64,000 nt of DNA from Maribacter litopenaei (GTDB lineage Bacteria > Bacteroidota > Bacteroidia > Flavobacteriales > Flavobacteriaceae). The stretch is taken from the NCBI RefSeq assembly GCF_025244665.1, contig NZ_CP104205.1, positions 3,655,001 through 3,719,000 on the forward strand. Reading direction: 5' to 3'. The notes beneath the pieces are model-generated. The model was not told the DNA's origin, searched no databases, and saw nothing but the letters and a program-made list of their open reading frames with translations. Position numbers and translations under genes: made by a program. Of the stretch, positions 22,414 through 31,012 are shown piece after piece (the first letter of the stretch is position 1; each line of letters begins with the position of its first letter).

Positions 22414-23901
22414 ATGTTAACACTGTTTGAACGCGCTAAGGATTTTGGCGATAGGAAGGCACTTGCTTCCAATGATACCGAGTATACGTACAACGAACTT
22501 ATAGCATCGTCTGATGCTGTTGCTGGAAATCTTTTATCGGGTTCCCAAGATATTAAAGAGGCGCGGATTACATTTTTAGTGCCTCCCTCCTTTGAATATA
22601 CCGCCATTCAATGGGGAATTTGGAAAGCGGGTGGTATTGCGGTTCCCTTATGTGTGCTGCACCCCTTGCCATCCATCCAATATGTGTTGGAGGACACGCA
22701 AGCAGAACTGGTAATTGCCCATGAAGACTATGTTTCCTTTTTAAAACCCTTGGAAGCCACTTTGGGTATTTCCGTTGTTCCTATGGAAGAAATCCTAGCG
22801 GAAAAAAAAGCAACGCTTCCCAATGTGTCTTCGGACAGAAGGGCCATGATATTATACACAAGTGGCACTACCAGTAAGCCCAAGGGCGTAGTAACTACGC
22901 ACGCCAATATTGAAGCCCAAATAACGGCTTTAGTAGATGCCTGGGAATGGGAAAAGGAGGATTATATTTTGAACATCCTCCCCTTACATCATGTGCATGG
23001 TATCATCAACGTAATGAGCTGTGCGTTATGGAGTGGTGCTTGTTGTGAATTTTTACCGAAGTTCAACGATGAAAAAGTCCGGGAAATCATTGCATCGGGT
23101 AGGCTTACCCTATTTATGGCAGTACCCACCATCTATTATAAGCTTATAGCCTATTGGGACCAGTCCAGCCAAGAGGAACAACAAAAAATGTCTGAAGCAG
23201 CATCTAACCTTAGGTTAATGGTCTCCGGTTCTGCCGCCTTACCGGTTCCCGTGCTTGAAAAGTGGAGGTCCATTTCCGGCCAAACCCTTTTGGAGCGTTA
23301 TGGAATGACAGAAATTGGCATGGGCCTATCTAACTCGTATCGAGGGGAGCGAAGACCAGGGCATGTAGGCCTGCCCTTACCTACAGTGGAAATGCGCTTG
23401 GTAGACCAAGAAAACAACCCTGTGGGAGCCAACGAACCGGGGGAGTTTCAAATTAAAGGGCCCAGTGTTTTTAAAGAGTATTGGCAAAAACCGGATGCAA
23501 CTGAAAATGCCTTTACTAAAGATGGCTGGTTCATTACGGGAGATATCGGCATGCTCAATGACGGACTTTATAAGATTTTGGGTAGGGATAGTGTAGATAT
23601 AATTAAGTCGGGCGGATATAAAATATCGGCCCTGGAAATTGAGGATGTTCTAAGAAAGCATGAACATATTGCCGATTGTGCTGTAGTTGGCCTTCCCGAT
23701 GAAGAGTGGGGCGAGGTCATTGCGGCATGCCTTGTTCCTTCAGGTGAAGGATTGGACACCCAAGAATTGGGTTCTTGGTTAAAGACCCAAATGCCGGGAT
23801 ATAAAATTCCAAGAAAATATATCGTACAATCTGAATTGCCAAGAAACGTCTTGGGCAAGGTCACAAAAAACGAAGTAAAAAAACTGTTCCAAACCAAATA
23901 A
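22414..23901 (+). CDS. AMP-dependent acyl-CoA synthetase (malonyl-CoA synthetase/ACSF3-like)
   Basis: Adenylate-forming ligase, 495 residues and frame intact. P-loop ILYTSGTTSKPKGVV (about 146-160), ERYGMTEIGMGLS (A5), DGWFITGDIG (A7), GRDSVDIIKSGGYK (A8 hinge) and catalytic Lys in RNVLGKVTKNE (A10). The ILPLHHVHGIINV segment and GMTEIGM resemble malonyl-CoA/methylmalonyl-CoA synthetases, but acyl specificity is a guess. Followed 7 bp later by a small membrane peptide and a sodium:solute symporter, suggesting uptake and activation of a carboxylic acid. Confidence 0.9.
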   Translation: MLTLFERAKDFGDRKALASNDTEYTYNELIASSDAVAGNLLSGSQDIKEARITFLVPPSFEYTAIQWGIWKAGGIAVPLCVLHPLPSIQYVLEDTQAELVIAHEDYVSFLKPLEATLGISVVPMEEILAEKKATLPNVSSDRRAMILYTSGTTSKPKGVVTTHANIEAQITALVDAWEWEKEDYILNILPLHHVHGIINVMSCALWSGACCEFLPKFNDEKVREIIASGRLTLFMAVPTIYYKLIAYWDQSSQEEQQKMSEAASNLRLMVSGSAALPVPVLEKWRSISGQTLLERYGMTEIGMGLSNSYRGERRPGHVGLPLPTVEMRLVDQENNPVGANEPGEFQIKGPSVFKEYWQKPDATENAFTKDGWFITGDIGMLNDGLYKILGRDSVDIIKSGGYKISALEIEDVLRKHEHIADCAVVGLPDEEWGEVIAACLVPSGEGLDTQELGSWLKTQMPGYKIPRKYIVQSELPRNVLGKVTKNEVKKLFQTK

Positions 23902-23908
23902 CCAAACT

Positions 23909-24027
23909 ATGGATTTTCTAACCTGGATTCCCTATGTGGGAATATTAATTCGGTCATCATCAACGCAGCGTTGGTTCTTAAAAGGGATATTCACGTGGAA
24001 GAAAACGATCATAATCCGGAACACTGA
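23909..24027 (+). CDS. Small membrane peptide coupled to SSS symporter, one frameshift
   Basis: Candidate 39-residue peptide too short for normal gene calling. The observed frame starts MDFLTWIPYVGILI and breaks at 23950-23953 (TTCGG). Restoring TCCGG gives one hydrophobic helix (WIPYVGILIPVIINAALVL) and a charged tail (KRDIHVEENDHNPEH). Its TGA stop shares one base with the symporter ATG (TGATG), a translational-coupling arrangement. SSS carriers such as ActP often have a small membrane partner (DUF485, DUF4212), but this peptide is shorter and I do not recognise it. Real gene status is inference. Confidence 0.55.
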
Positions 24028-25547
24028 TGGAATACTTTTACGAACACTACGTAACGCTTATCTTGACCGCTTTTTATGTGGGGGGTTGTCTTTATATCGG
24101 CTGGTTTTTTAAGAAAAAGGCCTCCCAAGGTGTAGAAGGTTTTTATGTGGCCAAAAGGGAAATACCGGGTTGGGTGATCTCCCTAGCCTTCTTTTCTACA
24201 TCGGCCAGTACGAACACTTATATAGGCCAGGCGGGGAAGTCTTTTGAATTCGGACTCTCATGGGCTTGGATGGGGCTTATATGGACCTTTTTTTGTGTCA
24301 TATCCTGGCAACTTTTAGGGCCTAAAATGCGATTCCGGACCGCACGGTTAAAATCGTTCACCATTCCCGATTACTTTCACCTACGGTATAAAAGCTCTTT
24401 GGCCCAAACCATTCGGGTTTTGTCCGCCATTATTATCCTTTTTGCTACATTATGGTACATGGTGGGTATTGCCAAAGGGTGTGCCCATGTGCTCAATGCG
24501 GTGCTGGACATCCCTTATGAATATGGTTCGTTCGCCATTATTGCCGTAACCTGTGCCTATACCATTTGGGGCGGTATGTACAGTGTGCTTTGGACAGATG
24601 CCATCCAAGGTATTATCATGTTCGGCGTTGCTATTTTAATGTTGGCCATTCCTTTTATGTATGTAGGTGGGGTGGACAATCTTTTTGAAGCCGTTTCTAA
24701 TACAGAACATTTGACCAAGGCCGGAGAGCCCATCAAATCCGGTTTAGTGACGTTTGGAGAGTTGGTGTCGTTTCTTTACATCTTGGGAATTGGGCTTGCC
24801 GTAGGTATGAAACAGATTTCTGAACCCAAGAACCTCATTCGTTTTTACTCGGTCAACAACACCAAAAGTATGCGATTCGCCATGATATGGACACCGGTTT
24901 TTTTAGGGGTTTCATTGGTCTGCGTGATGGGGCTGGGGGCCTTGGTACATGGCATGGCAACACCAGATGAGGCCAATTATCTTATCAACCATACGGATGA
25001 AGTGGTTGGTTTTATGTTGGATAAGTTTGACAATAAACTGGTAAGCGGAATCTGTGTGGCCGGTTTATTTGCCGCGGGGATGAGCTCTTTGGCTTCCGTC
25101 ATTATCATCATAGGAACAGCCTTTGTAAAGGATATTTGGCATGTGGCAAAGCCGATGGAAGAATCCAAAATAATTCCCAGGACCAAATGGTTCATGGCCA
25201 TTTACTGTTTGTTCGTGTTCCTGTTGACACTTTATCCTATTGCAGGGATAGTAGAACTCACGGCCTTTGCCGGTGCCGTTTTTGCGGCAAGCTTTTTTCC
25301 AGCAATATTTGGCGGACTCTACCTAAAATGGGGAACAGACATGGGTGCTTTGGCCTCAATGATTGTGGGCATGATTATAAACATCGTTTGGCGCTTCGTA
25401 TTCCGTTTTAATTACGAGGCCTTAAAAGATATTCACGAAATAATACCCGCCTTCTTGTTGTCCATGCTTACCTACGTAGTTGTAAGTCTTATGACTAAAG
25501 ATCGCCAGCCGGATGAGGCACATCTAAATCATGTCTTTGGGAAGTAA
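24027..25547 (+). CDS. Sodium:solute symporter family protein
   Basis: Sodium-driven transporter of the SSS family, 506 residues, about 13 transmembrane helices, frame intact. Recognisable parts: GFYVAKREIPGWVISLAFFSTSASTNTYIG (TM2, Na-site region), CAYTIWGGMYSVLWTDAIQGIIM (family signature) and LFAAGMSSLASVIIIIGTAFVKDI (TM9). Translationally coupled to the peptide upstream and probably co-transcribed with the acyl-CoA synthetase, so a carboxylate or similar substrate is plausible. Ends 9 bp before the convergent NlpC gene. Confidence 0.92.
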   Translation: MEYFYEHYVTLILTAFYVGGCLYIGWFFKKKASQGVEGFYVAKREIPGWVISLAFFSTSASTNTYIGQAGKSFEFGLSWAWMGLIWTFFCVISWQLLGPKMRFRTARLKSFTIPDYFHLRYKSSLAQTIRVLSAIIILFATLWYMVGIAKGCAHVLNAVLDIPYEYGSFAIIAVTCAYTIWGGMYSVLWTDAIQGIIMFGVAILMLAIPFMYVGGVDNLFEAVSNTEHLTKAGEPIKSGLVTFGELVSFLYILGIGLAVGMKQISEPKNLIRFYSVNNTKSMRFAMIWTPVFLGVSLVCVMGLGALVHGMATPDEANYLINHTDEVVGFMLDKFDNKLVSGICVAGLFAAGMSSLASVIIIIGTAFVKDIWHVAKPMEESKIIPRTKWFMAIYCLFVFLLTLYPIAGIVELTAFAGAVFAASFFPAIFGGLYLKWGTDMGALASMIVGMIINIVWRFVFRFNYEALKDIHEIIPAFLLSMLTYVVVSLMTKDRQPDEAHLNHVFGK

Positions 25548-25556
25548 GAAGCGCTT

Positions 25557-26749
25557 TTAATTAGAGCTTAAAAAGGTATAATTGCGCTGTAGATTGATCA
25601 GGGCTTCATCCTCTTGGTTCAACACGCGTTTGCTTCTTAGATATCTGTTGAGATTGTATTCGTCAAAATTTTCGGCACCCTCTTCCATACTACTGATACG
25701 CACCCTATCCGAAGCATGGATAAATTCATTGTTTCCGATCCACATGCCTACGTGTACCACCTTTTCAGCTGTGGAATCCGTGGCCTTCCGCCCAAAGAAC
25801 AACAAATCCCCTTTTTGAAGTTGGTCAAAGTTCTTTGTGGTATCCACCGACATTCCTGTATGTACCTGTTGGGAGGCGTCCCTAGGAATAATGACCCCGT
25901 TCAAAAAATAGATGGTTTTGGTAAATCCACTGCAATCCATGCCCTTGGTGGAAGTGCCACCCCAAAGGTAGGGTACCCCTATGAGCGTTTTGGAAGTGGT
26001 TACAAGCGATTCCTGACTTGGATTTAAACCGTCTATCCAAGTGTCATATAGGGATGCCTCCTCTTTTTTTACAAAACCTTCCCGGCCATCTCGGAAAACG
26101 AACTTTATAAAAATCCATTCCCTCCCCCGTAGTTTCCAAAATGCTACCTGCAACCAAATCAGATGTCCTTGTTTGGGCATCAATACCCGAAAAGACATGG
26201 CCATAAGTGTCCGTATAAATTATTTTTTTCAGATTCTTCCAAGCTTCAAGTTCAGTATCGGTCATTAACGAGATTTCACCGGAATTCACCCATGCCAAAT
26301 ATTTATCGGGTGTTTGTATGTAGTACCACCCTCCCTCCTTTTTCCAAACTTTAACCGGGGTTCCCAAAATGGCTTGTGTAGAAAGTTCTGCCGAATGTTT
26401 CGGTTCGCTTCGTAAGTTGGCGACGGAATTCGTCACCAAGGCAACGTGTTTGCCCTCTAAACTAGCGTCCGGTAGGATTTTAATGCTATCGGTATATGCC
26501 ACACCTGCTTCGTTCAATTTCCCTTTAAGTGCAAGAACTGCATCGGGAAGGTTACTTTCACCAACAAGGATCCAGCCATCCGTAGAATATTTGCCTTCTA
26601 TATTAACCAACGCAACCCGCTTATCAGGCGCATGTTCCTTCTTTATTTCTTCAATGTACCCCTGCAGATTGTCGTCTACAACCGTTTTTTTGTTGCACCC
26701 GAGGACCGTGAGTAAAAAGAACTATTAGAATTTTAGGGGAATAATGCAT
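25557..26749 (-). CDS. SH3-like / NlpC-P60 lipoprotein peptidase, two frameshifts
   Basis: Cell-wall endopeptidase, probably gamma-D-Glu-diamino acid specific. After repair a lipoprotein signal (VLFTPVLGC) is followed by two bacterial SH3 regions (VTNSVANLRSEP, GWYYIQTPDKYLAWV). The NlpC/P60 catalytic domain has GTSTKGMDCSGF (Cys), KVVHVGMWIG (His) and IHASD (third residue). Breaks: 26706-26711 (in the signal peptide; restores ACT CCG GTC) and 26089-26094 (restores VRFPDGREGF). Start ATG at 26749. Convergent with the symporter. Confidence 0.88.
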
Positions 26750-26935
26750 GTGTTTTTTTGTAAAAGTAATTAATTCTCAGGGCATGCCCGTGAGACATTC
26801 GTTGGAAACAAATTTATAATTTCGAGGCAATCCTTGAGCTATTAAACCCTTAAGAGCTTCTAATAAAGAATCTGCTCTTTAATTACTTAAAATAGTACTT
26901 GGATCTCATTATATAATTTGGCTACATTCGTATTG

Positions 26936-28162
26936 ATGGAAAAATTACATGTTATAGAGTTATTTGCAGGTGTAGGCGGGTTTCGTCTTGGCTTGGAGCA
27001 AACCGGTAATTATGACGTTGTTTGGAGCAATCAATGGGAACCCAGCACCAAGACCCAGCATGCATCCATGGTGTATGAGGCCAAATTTGATCCGGAAAAC
27101 CATGTGAACTCAGATATTTCAGAGGTTCCAACTGATACAATTCCTGATGCCGAAGTACTGGTGGGCGGATTTCCATGTCAGGATTATTCCGTGGCGACCA
27201 CTTTGCAAAACTCCAAGGGGTTGATCGGGAAAAAAGGGGTGTTATGGTGGAGCATCCATCGGATCATATCCGAAAAAAAACAGCCGCCAAAATACCTATT
27301 CTTGGAGAATGTAGACCGATTGTTGAAATCTCCCTCCAACCAAAGAGGGCGTGATTTTGCCATTATGCTAAAGAGTTTGGAAGAACTGGGCTATGCGGTG
27401 GAATGGCGTGTGATCAATGCAGCGGATTACGGAATGCCCCAGCGCAGACGACGTGTATTTTTTCCGGGTTATCACAAAAGCACGGATATGTATAAAAAAC
27501 TGAAAAAATCGGATGCCGAAGCATGGATGTTACAGGATGGGGTTCACGCCGAAGCCTTTCCGGTTTGTATGGACTTGGGTGTAGCAAAAGGATTCCATAT
27601 CGAGGGGGATTTGGTTTCGCTGTCCGAAAGTTTCAACAAGGGTCAAAAATTGTCACCTTTTGAAAATACGGGGGTCTTTGTGGAAGGGAATGTCACCACC
27701 TTAAAGACCAAGGCCGATTACAATGATGAAAAGATGGTCCTTGGGGATATCCTTCAAAAGGATGCTATTCCAAGGGAATATTTCATTGACGAACAGGATT
27801 TGGCCAAGTGGGAATATTTAAAAGGAGCCAAAAAAGAGAGTCGCACTGCAAAAAATGGTTTTAGCTATAATTATAGCGAGGGGGCCATGGTCTTTCCTGA
27901 TGCTTTGGACAATGCTTCCGGAACTATTATTACCGGAGAAGGAGGAAAAAGTCCGTCAAGGTTTAAACATGTGGTACAAACCTTTAAAGGCTTACGCCGT
28001 TTAACCCCCATAGAATTGGAACGTTTGAACATGTTCCCGGACAATCATACCCAATTGAAGGGCATTAGTGATACAAAACGTGCATTTTTTATGGGGAATG
28101 CCTTGGTGGTGGGCATCGTATTCAAAATTGGAGAAGTCCTATTTAAAAAAATCAACCCATAA
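26936..28162 (+). CDS. DNA (cytosine-5-)-methyltransferase
   Basis: C5-cytosine DNA methyltransferase, 408 residues and frame intact. Motif I ELFAGVGGF (8-16), motif IV GGFPCQDYSV with catalytic Cys81, motif VI LENVDRLL, motif VIII MPQRRRRVFFPGY, a variable target-recognition region (about 190-340) and motifs IX-X (LRRLTPIELERLNMFPD, FFMGNALVVGI). Start at 26936 because the upstream ATG at 26918 adds residues before the conserved N-terminus. The adjacent gene looks like its restriction partner. Recognition sequence cannot be read from the protein; a CCGG-containing target is discussed in the findings. Confidence 0.93.
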   Translation: MEKLHVIELFAGVGGFRLGLEQTGNYDVVWSNQWEPSTKTQHASMVYEAKFDPENHVNSDISEVPTDTIPDAEVLVGGFPCQDYSVATTLQNSKGLIGKKGVLWWSIHRIISEKKQPPKYLFLENVDRLLKSPSNQRGRDFAIMLKSLEELGYAVEWRVINAADYGMPQRRRRVFFPGYHKSTDMYKKLKKSDAEAWMLQDGVHAEAFPVCMDLGVAKGFHIEGDLVSLSESFNKGQKLSPFENTGVFVEGNVTTLKTKADYNDEKMVLGDILQKDAIPREYFIDEQDLAKWEYLKGAKKESRTAKNGFSYNYSEGAMVFPDALDNASGTIITGEGGKSPSRFKHVVQTFKGLRRLTPIELERLNMFPDNHTQLKGISDTKRAFFMGNALVVGIVFKIGEVLFKKINP

Positions 28163-28171
28163 ATCCTTGTT

Positions 28172-28780
28172 TTGAAGAGTAGTTTTACATCGGATCTGAA
28201 GAAAGAAAAAAAACTCTCTATCCTTTTGGATTCATATTATTTAAACTGTTTAAAACAATATGATTTTGAACGGGTTCAAAATATACAGGAACAACTTCAG
28301 GGCATTGATGTCATATTTAAACATAAGACGACCCGAAAAACCTTTCTCATAGACGAAAAAGCACAATTGGATTATATCAATGAGGACCTACCCACTTTTG
28401 CCTTTGAGCTCCATTATATAAAAAATGGTCAATTAAAGGACGGATGGCTTTTTGATGCCTCCAAAAAAACCGATTTCTATGCCTTGGTCACAGCGATTTA
28501 CGAAGACGAACCTGATAAGTTTACCTCCTGTAAAATCATATTTGTTAATAGAAACAAATTGAAGGATTTCTTGTCCGCGAGAGGTATTACCAAACAACTA
28601 TTATTGAAACATTATCAAAAAGAATCGCTACCACATGGTAAACTGGAACTGAAGGAATTGAAATCAAAAACTGAAGGTTATTTGTACCATTCCAAGGACA
28701 ACAAAGCAGAACGACCTTTCAATTTAATATTACGATTAGAATGGCTTCTCTCCAATCACATTGCCAAAAAATTAATATAG
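28172..28780 (+). CDS. Putative type II restriction endonuclease (PD-(D/E)XK)
   Basis: 202-residue protein 9 bp after the methyltransferase, TTG start, frame intact. I see a nuclease-like core: GIDVIF (Asp46) followed by FLIDEKAQ (Asp61-Glu62-Lys63) on a predicted strand, matching PD-(D/E)XK geometry, and a helix LDYINEDLPTFAFEL. The remainder (LKDFLSARGITKQLL and beyond) is unfamiliar. Position and size fit the restriction half of a type II system; specificity and family are unknown. Confidence 0.7.
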   Translation: MKSSFTSDLKKEKKLSILLDSYYLNCLKQYDFERVQNIQEQLQGIDVIFKHKTTRKTFLIDEKAQLDYINEDLPTFAFELHYIKNGQLKDGWLFDASKKTDFYALVTAIYEDEPDKFTSCKIIFVNRNKLKDFLSARGITKQLLLKHYQKESLPHGKLELKELKSKTEGYLYHSKDNKAERPFNLILRLEWLLSNHIAKKLI

Positions 28781-28849
28781 ATTGGTTAAAAACCTGTTAA
28801 TCAACCCCTAATTTTTGGATTTCTTACTTATTTTCTTATTTTATAAGGT

Positions 28850-29224
28850 ATGGTAAAATTAGACAAGTCAGAAAATACAGAATTTTTAGAGAAATCGATA
28901 CATCATTTAGAAGCTACAGGCTTTGAAAATATAAAGGCAGATTTGGAAGGTTATGAAAAGCCCAAATCCTACAGTAGAAAAGGGGCTGAAGAAAAAATTA
29001 CCCCGGACATTGTTGCGATAAAAAATGGGCGAAAATACTTTTTTGATATTAGCCTAAAATCTGAAAAACCTCGACTGTTAAAAACTAAATGGTTGTTTTT
29101 GGATACTTTGAGCCGGATGAAGTCCAATCGTTTCAGAATCATTACTACCCGTGGACATTATAAGTTTACGGATACTATGTTGGAAGATATCAACCTTAGT
29201 AACAAAGAACCTATCAAAATTTAA
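28850..29224 (+). CDS. Small PD-(D/E)XK-like conserved protein
   Basis: 124 residues, frame intact, cytoplasmic. The core ITPDIVAIKNGRKYFFDISLKSEKP resembles a restriction-endonuclease-like fold (TPD, then DIS in place of ExK, then Lys), so catalysis is doubtful. C-terminal FRIITTRGHYKFTDTML. It may be a third gene of the restriction-modification locus or an unrelated conserved flavobacterial protein; a rho-independent terminator follows. Function unknown. Confidence 0.65.
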   Translation: MVKLDKSENTEFLEKSIHHLEATGFENIKADLEGYEKPKSYSRKGAEEKITPDIVAIKNGRKYFFDISLKSEKPRLLKTKWLFLDTLSRMKSNRFRIITTRGHYKFTDTMLEDINLSNKEPIKI

Positions 29225-29250
29225 TTTTTTAAAAACAATACTTAGTTATA

Positions 29251-29282
29251 AATGGGATGCTAGTGCGTCCCATTATTTTTTT
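29251..29282 (+). terminator. Rho-independent terminator
   Basis: Stem AATGGGATGC / GCGTCCCATT (one G-T pair) with loop TAGT, followed by a T-rich run. Ends the transcript of the small PD-(D/E)XK-like gene and probably of the restriction-modification locus. Confidence 0.85.
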
Positions 29283-29395
29283 ATATTTAGGTATTAAAAT
29301 CTCTTTATAAAATAACACGAATCCTTCTTTGGATTTAAATAGTAGACCCAATTCTTGGGTCTAAATCTTCATTGTTTCATTTTATAAAGAAAATC

Positions 29396-30035
29396 ATGAC
29401 TAAAAATAAAATAGCCGTTATTGGTGGTACCGGAAAATCGGGCACCTATTTGGTAAAAAGGCTTTTAGACCTCGAAACACCCTTAAAACTCTTACTTAGA
29501 AATCCAGTAAAAGCTTTGTTTTAAGAATCCCTTGGTTGAAGTGATCAAAGGCGATGCTAGGGATTATAATTCCATTTGGGATTTAATCGATGGATGCCAA
29601 GCAGTAATCAGCACATTGGGACAACCCAAAGGGGAACCCCCAATTTTTAAAGATGCCAGCAAGAACATCATTAATGCATTGCTCAAATACAATCTGAAAA
29701 GGTACATAGTGGTCACAGGATTAAATGTGGATACCCCATTTGATAAAAAGGATGAAAAAACGAGCTATGCTACACAATGGATGTACGAAAACTTTCCGGC
29801 TACAACTAAAAATAGACAGGAAGAGTATACATATTTGACTACACAGAAAGGTGTGGATTGGACGTTGGTTCGATTGCCTTTAATTGTTCAAACCGAGGAA
29901 AAATATCCCTTTGGGGTTAGTTTGGAGAATTGTGAAGGGAATAACATTAGCGCTACCGACTTGGCTGATTTCTTAATCTCCCAATTAAATGATAGCAGCT
30001 ATATCCATGAAAGTCCTTTTTTATTCAATGTTTAA
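29396..30035 (+). CDS. NAD(P)-binding NmrA/SDR-like protein, one frameshift
   Basis: Atypical short-chain dehydrogenase-like protein with a Rossmann motif VIGGTGKSGTYLV at residues 8-20. The frame breaks near the motif that should read RNPEKL. Restoring CCGGA at 29504-29509 gives LLLRNPEKLCFKNPLVEVIKGD, exactly the family pattern, and 212 residues. Later KRYIVVTGLNVD and VDWTLVRLPLIV fit the NmrA group. Probably redox-related; substrate unknown. Followed by a strong bidirectional terminator. Confidence 0.82.
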
Positions 30036-30039
30036 ATTA

Positions 30040-30070
30040 AAATGGGCGGATGAATCCGCCCATTTTTTTA
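30040..30070. terminator. Bidirectional rho-independent terminator
   Basis: Stem ATGGGCGGA / TCCGCCCAT with TGAA tetraloop, A-rich before and T-rich after, between the convergent NmrA-like and ElaA genes; works for both strands. Confidence 0.9.
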
Positions 30071-30508
30071 TTTTTTTACCATTGAAACATGTGGAATGCC
30101 ATCTTCCAAGTACTCCGATCCTTCCGCTTTAAAACCCAAGGAATTATAGAACTTCAACAAGTAGGTCTGTGCGGAAATTCGAATATTCGTTGTTCCAAAT
30201 TCTTCCTCGATAGCCTTAATGGAAGCTTCCATGATTACCTTTCCATAACCATATTTACGTTGCCCCTGCTTGACCACTACCCTACCAATACTGGCCTCGG
30301 CAAAGTAATCGCCCGGTGCGAAGACACGGGTGTAGGCAACGATTTCTCCATTCTTGTTTCCTATCACGTGAACCGCTTTTGTATCCTTACCGTCCAAGTC
30401 CTGATAAACACAGTCCTGTTCAACCACAAATACCTCGCTTCGCAACTGTAATATTGCATAGAGTTCAGAAGTATCCAACTCGTTAAATCTTCTTATGGAT
30501 ATGTTCAT
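30068..30508 (-). CDS. GNAT-family acetyltransferase (ElaA-like)
   Basis: 146-residue N-acetyltransferase of the ElaA type. LRSEVFVVEQDCVYQDLDGKD is the ElaA N-terminal signature, and RVVVKQGQRKYGYGKVIME is the acetyl-CoA-binding Q/RxxGxG/A region. Frame intact. Its start overlaps the stop of the upstream PH-domain gene by 4 bp (ATGA), so the two are co-translated. Acceptor unknown. Confidence 0.88.
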   Translation of the reverse strand: MNISIRRFNELDTSELYAILQLRSEVFVVEQDCVYQDLDGKDTKAVHVIGNKNGEIVAYTRVFAPGDYFAEASIGRVVVKQGQRKYGYGKVIMEASIKAIEEEFGTTNIRISAQTYLLKFYNSLGFKAEGSEYLEDGIPHVSMVKK

Positions 30509-30930
30509 AGGTTTACGTAGTCCTTTATGTTGGGATTTATTTCCACTAAATTTTTTACAAAGTTTTCCTTATCCTTGGGAGATAGCACCAAAATCCCAAA
30601 TTTGTCATAGGTAAGTTGTATTCTATCCAAGGATGCCGCTGGGGCGGAAAAAAGGCTTTTTGTCTTTTTAACAGATGTAATTCTTGAAATATTCAGGTGC
30701 TTTCTATATATAAAACCGCTTTTTACATACAGTTTATCTGCATCAATGACATATTCCGTATTCATCAGCAGATATAAAATAAATAGGCATACGGCCAAAA
30801 AAATACCGGAAGTTGTTAATATACCTGACGTTTCTTCACCCTTCACAATCATCGATATGATAATTCCTAGAAAAGGTACCATCGGGAAGAAAAAAAGCCT
30901 CCAGCTAATTTTAGATTTATACGTTTTCAT
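30505..30930 (-). CDS. PH-domain-containing membrane protein
   Basis: 141 residues with two N-terminal transmembrane helices (FFFPMVPFLGIIISMIV, SGIFLAVCLFILYLLM). A bacterial PH-like domain follows (TEYVIDADKLYVKSGFIYRKHLNISRITSVKKT). ATG at 30930 chosen over 30939 because MKTYKSKISW fits the family start. Overlaps elaA by 4 bp. Role unknown. Confidence 0.75.
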   Translation of the reverse strand: MKTYKSKISWRLFFFPMVPFLGIIISMIVKGEETSGILTTSGIFLAVCLFILYLLMNTEYVIDADKLYVKSGFIYRKHLNISRITSVKKTKSLFSAPAASLDRIQLTYDKFGILVLSPKDKENFVKNLVEINPNIKDYVNL

Positions 30931-31012
30931 AAACCTCAAATGTAAAAAAGATAGGCTGCCTAATGTTTAATAATAACGCAACCGATAGAATCAAATATAC
31001 TCGATAATCGAG

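Noticed and set aside
30364-30375. CACGTG core in elaA as a third parS site
   Set aside because: Only the 6-bp core matches; flanking bases do not fit TGTT/AACA.
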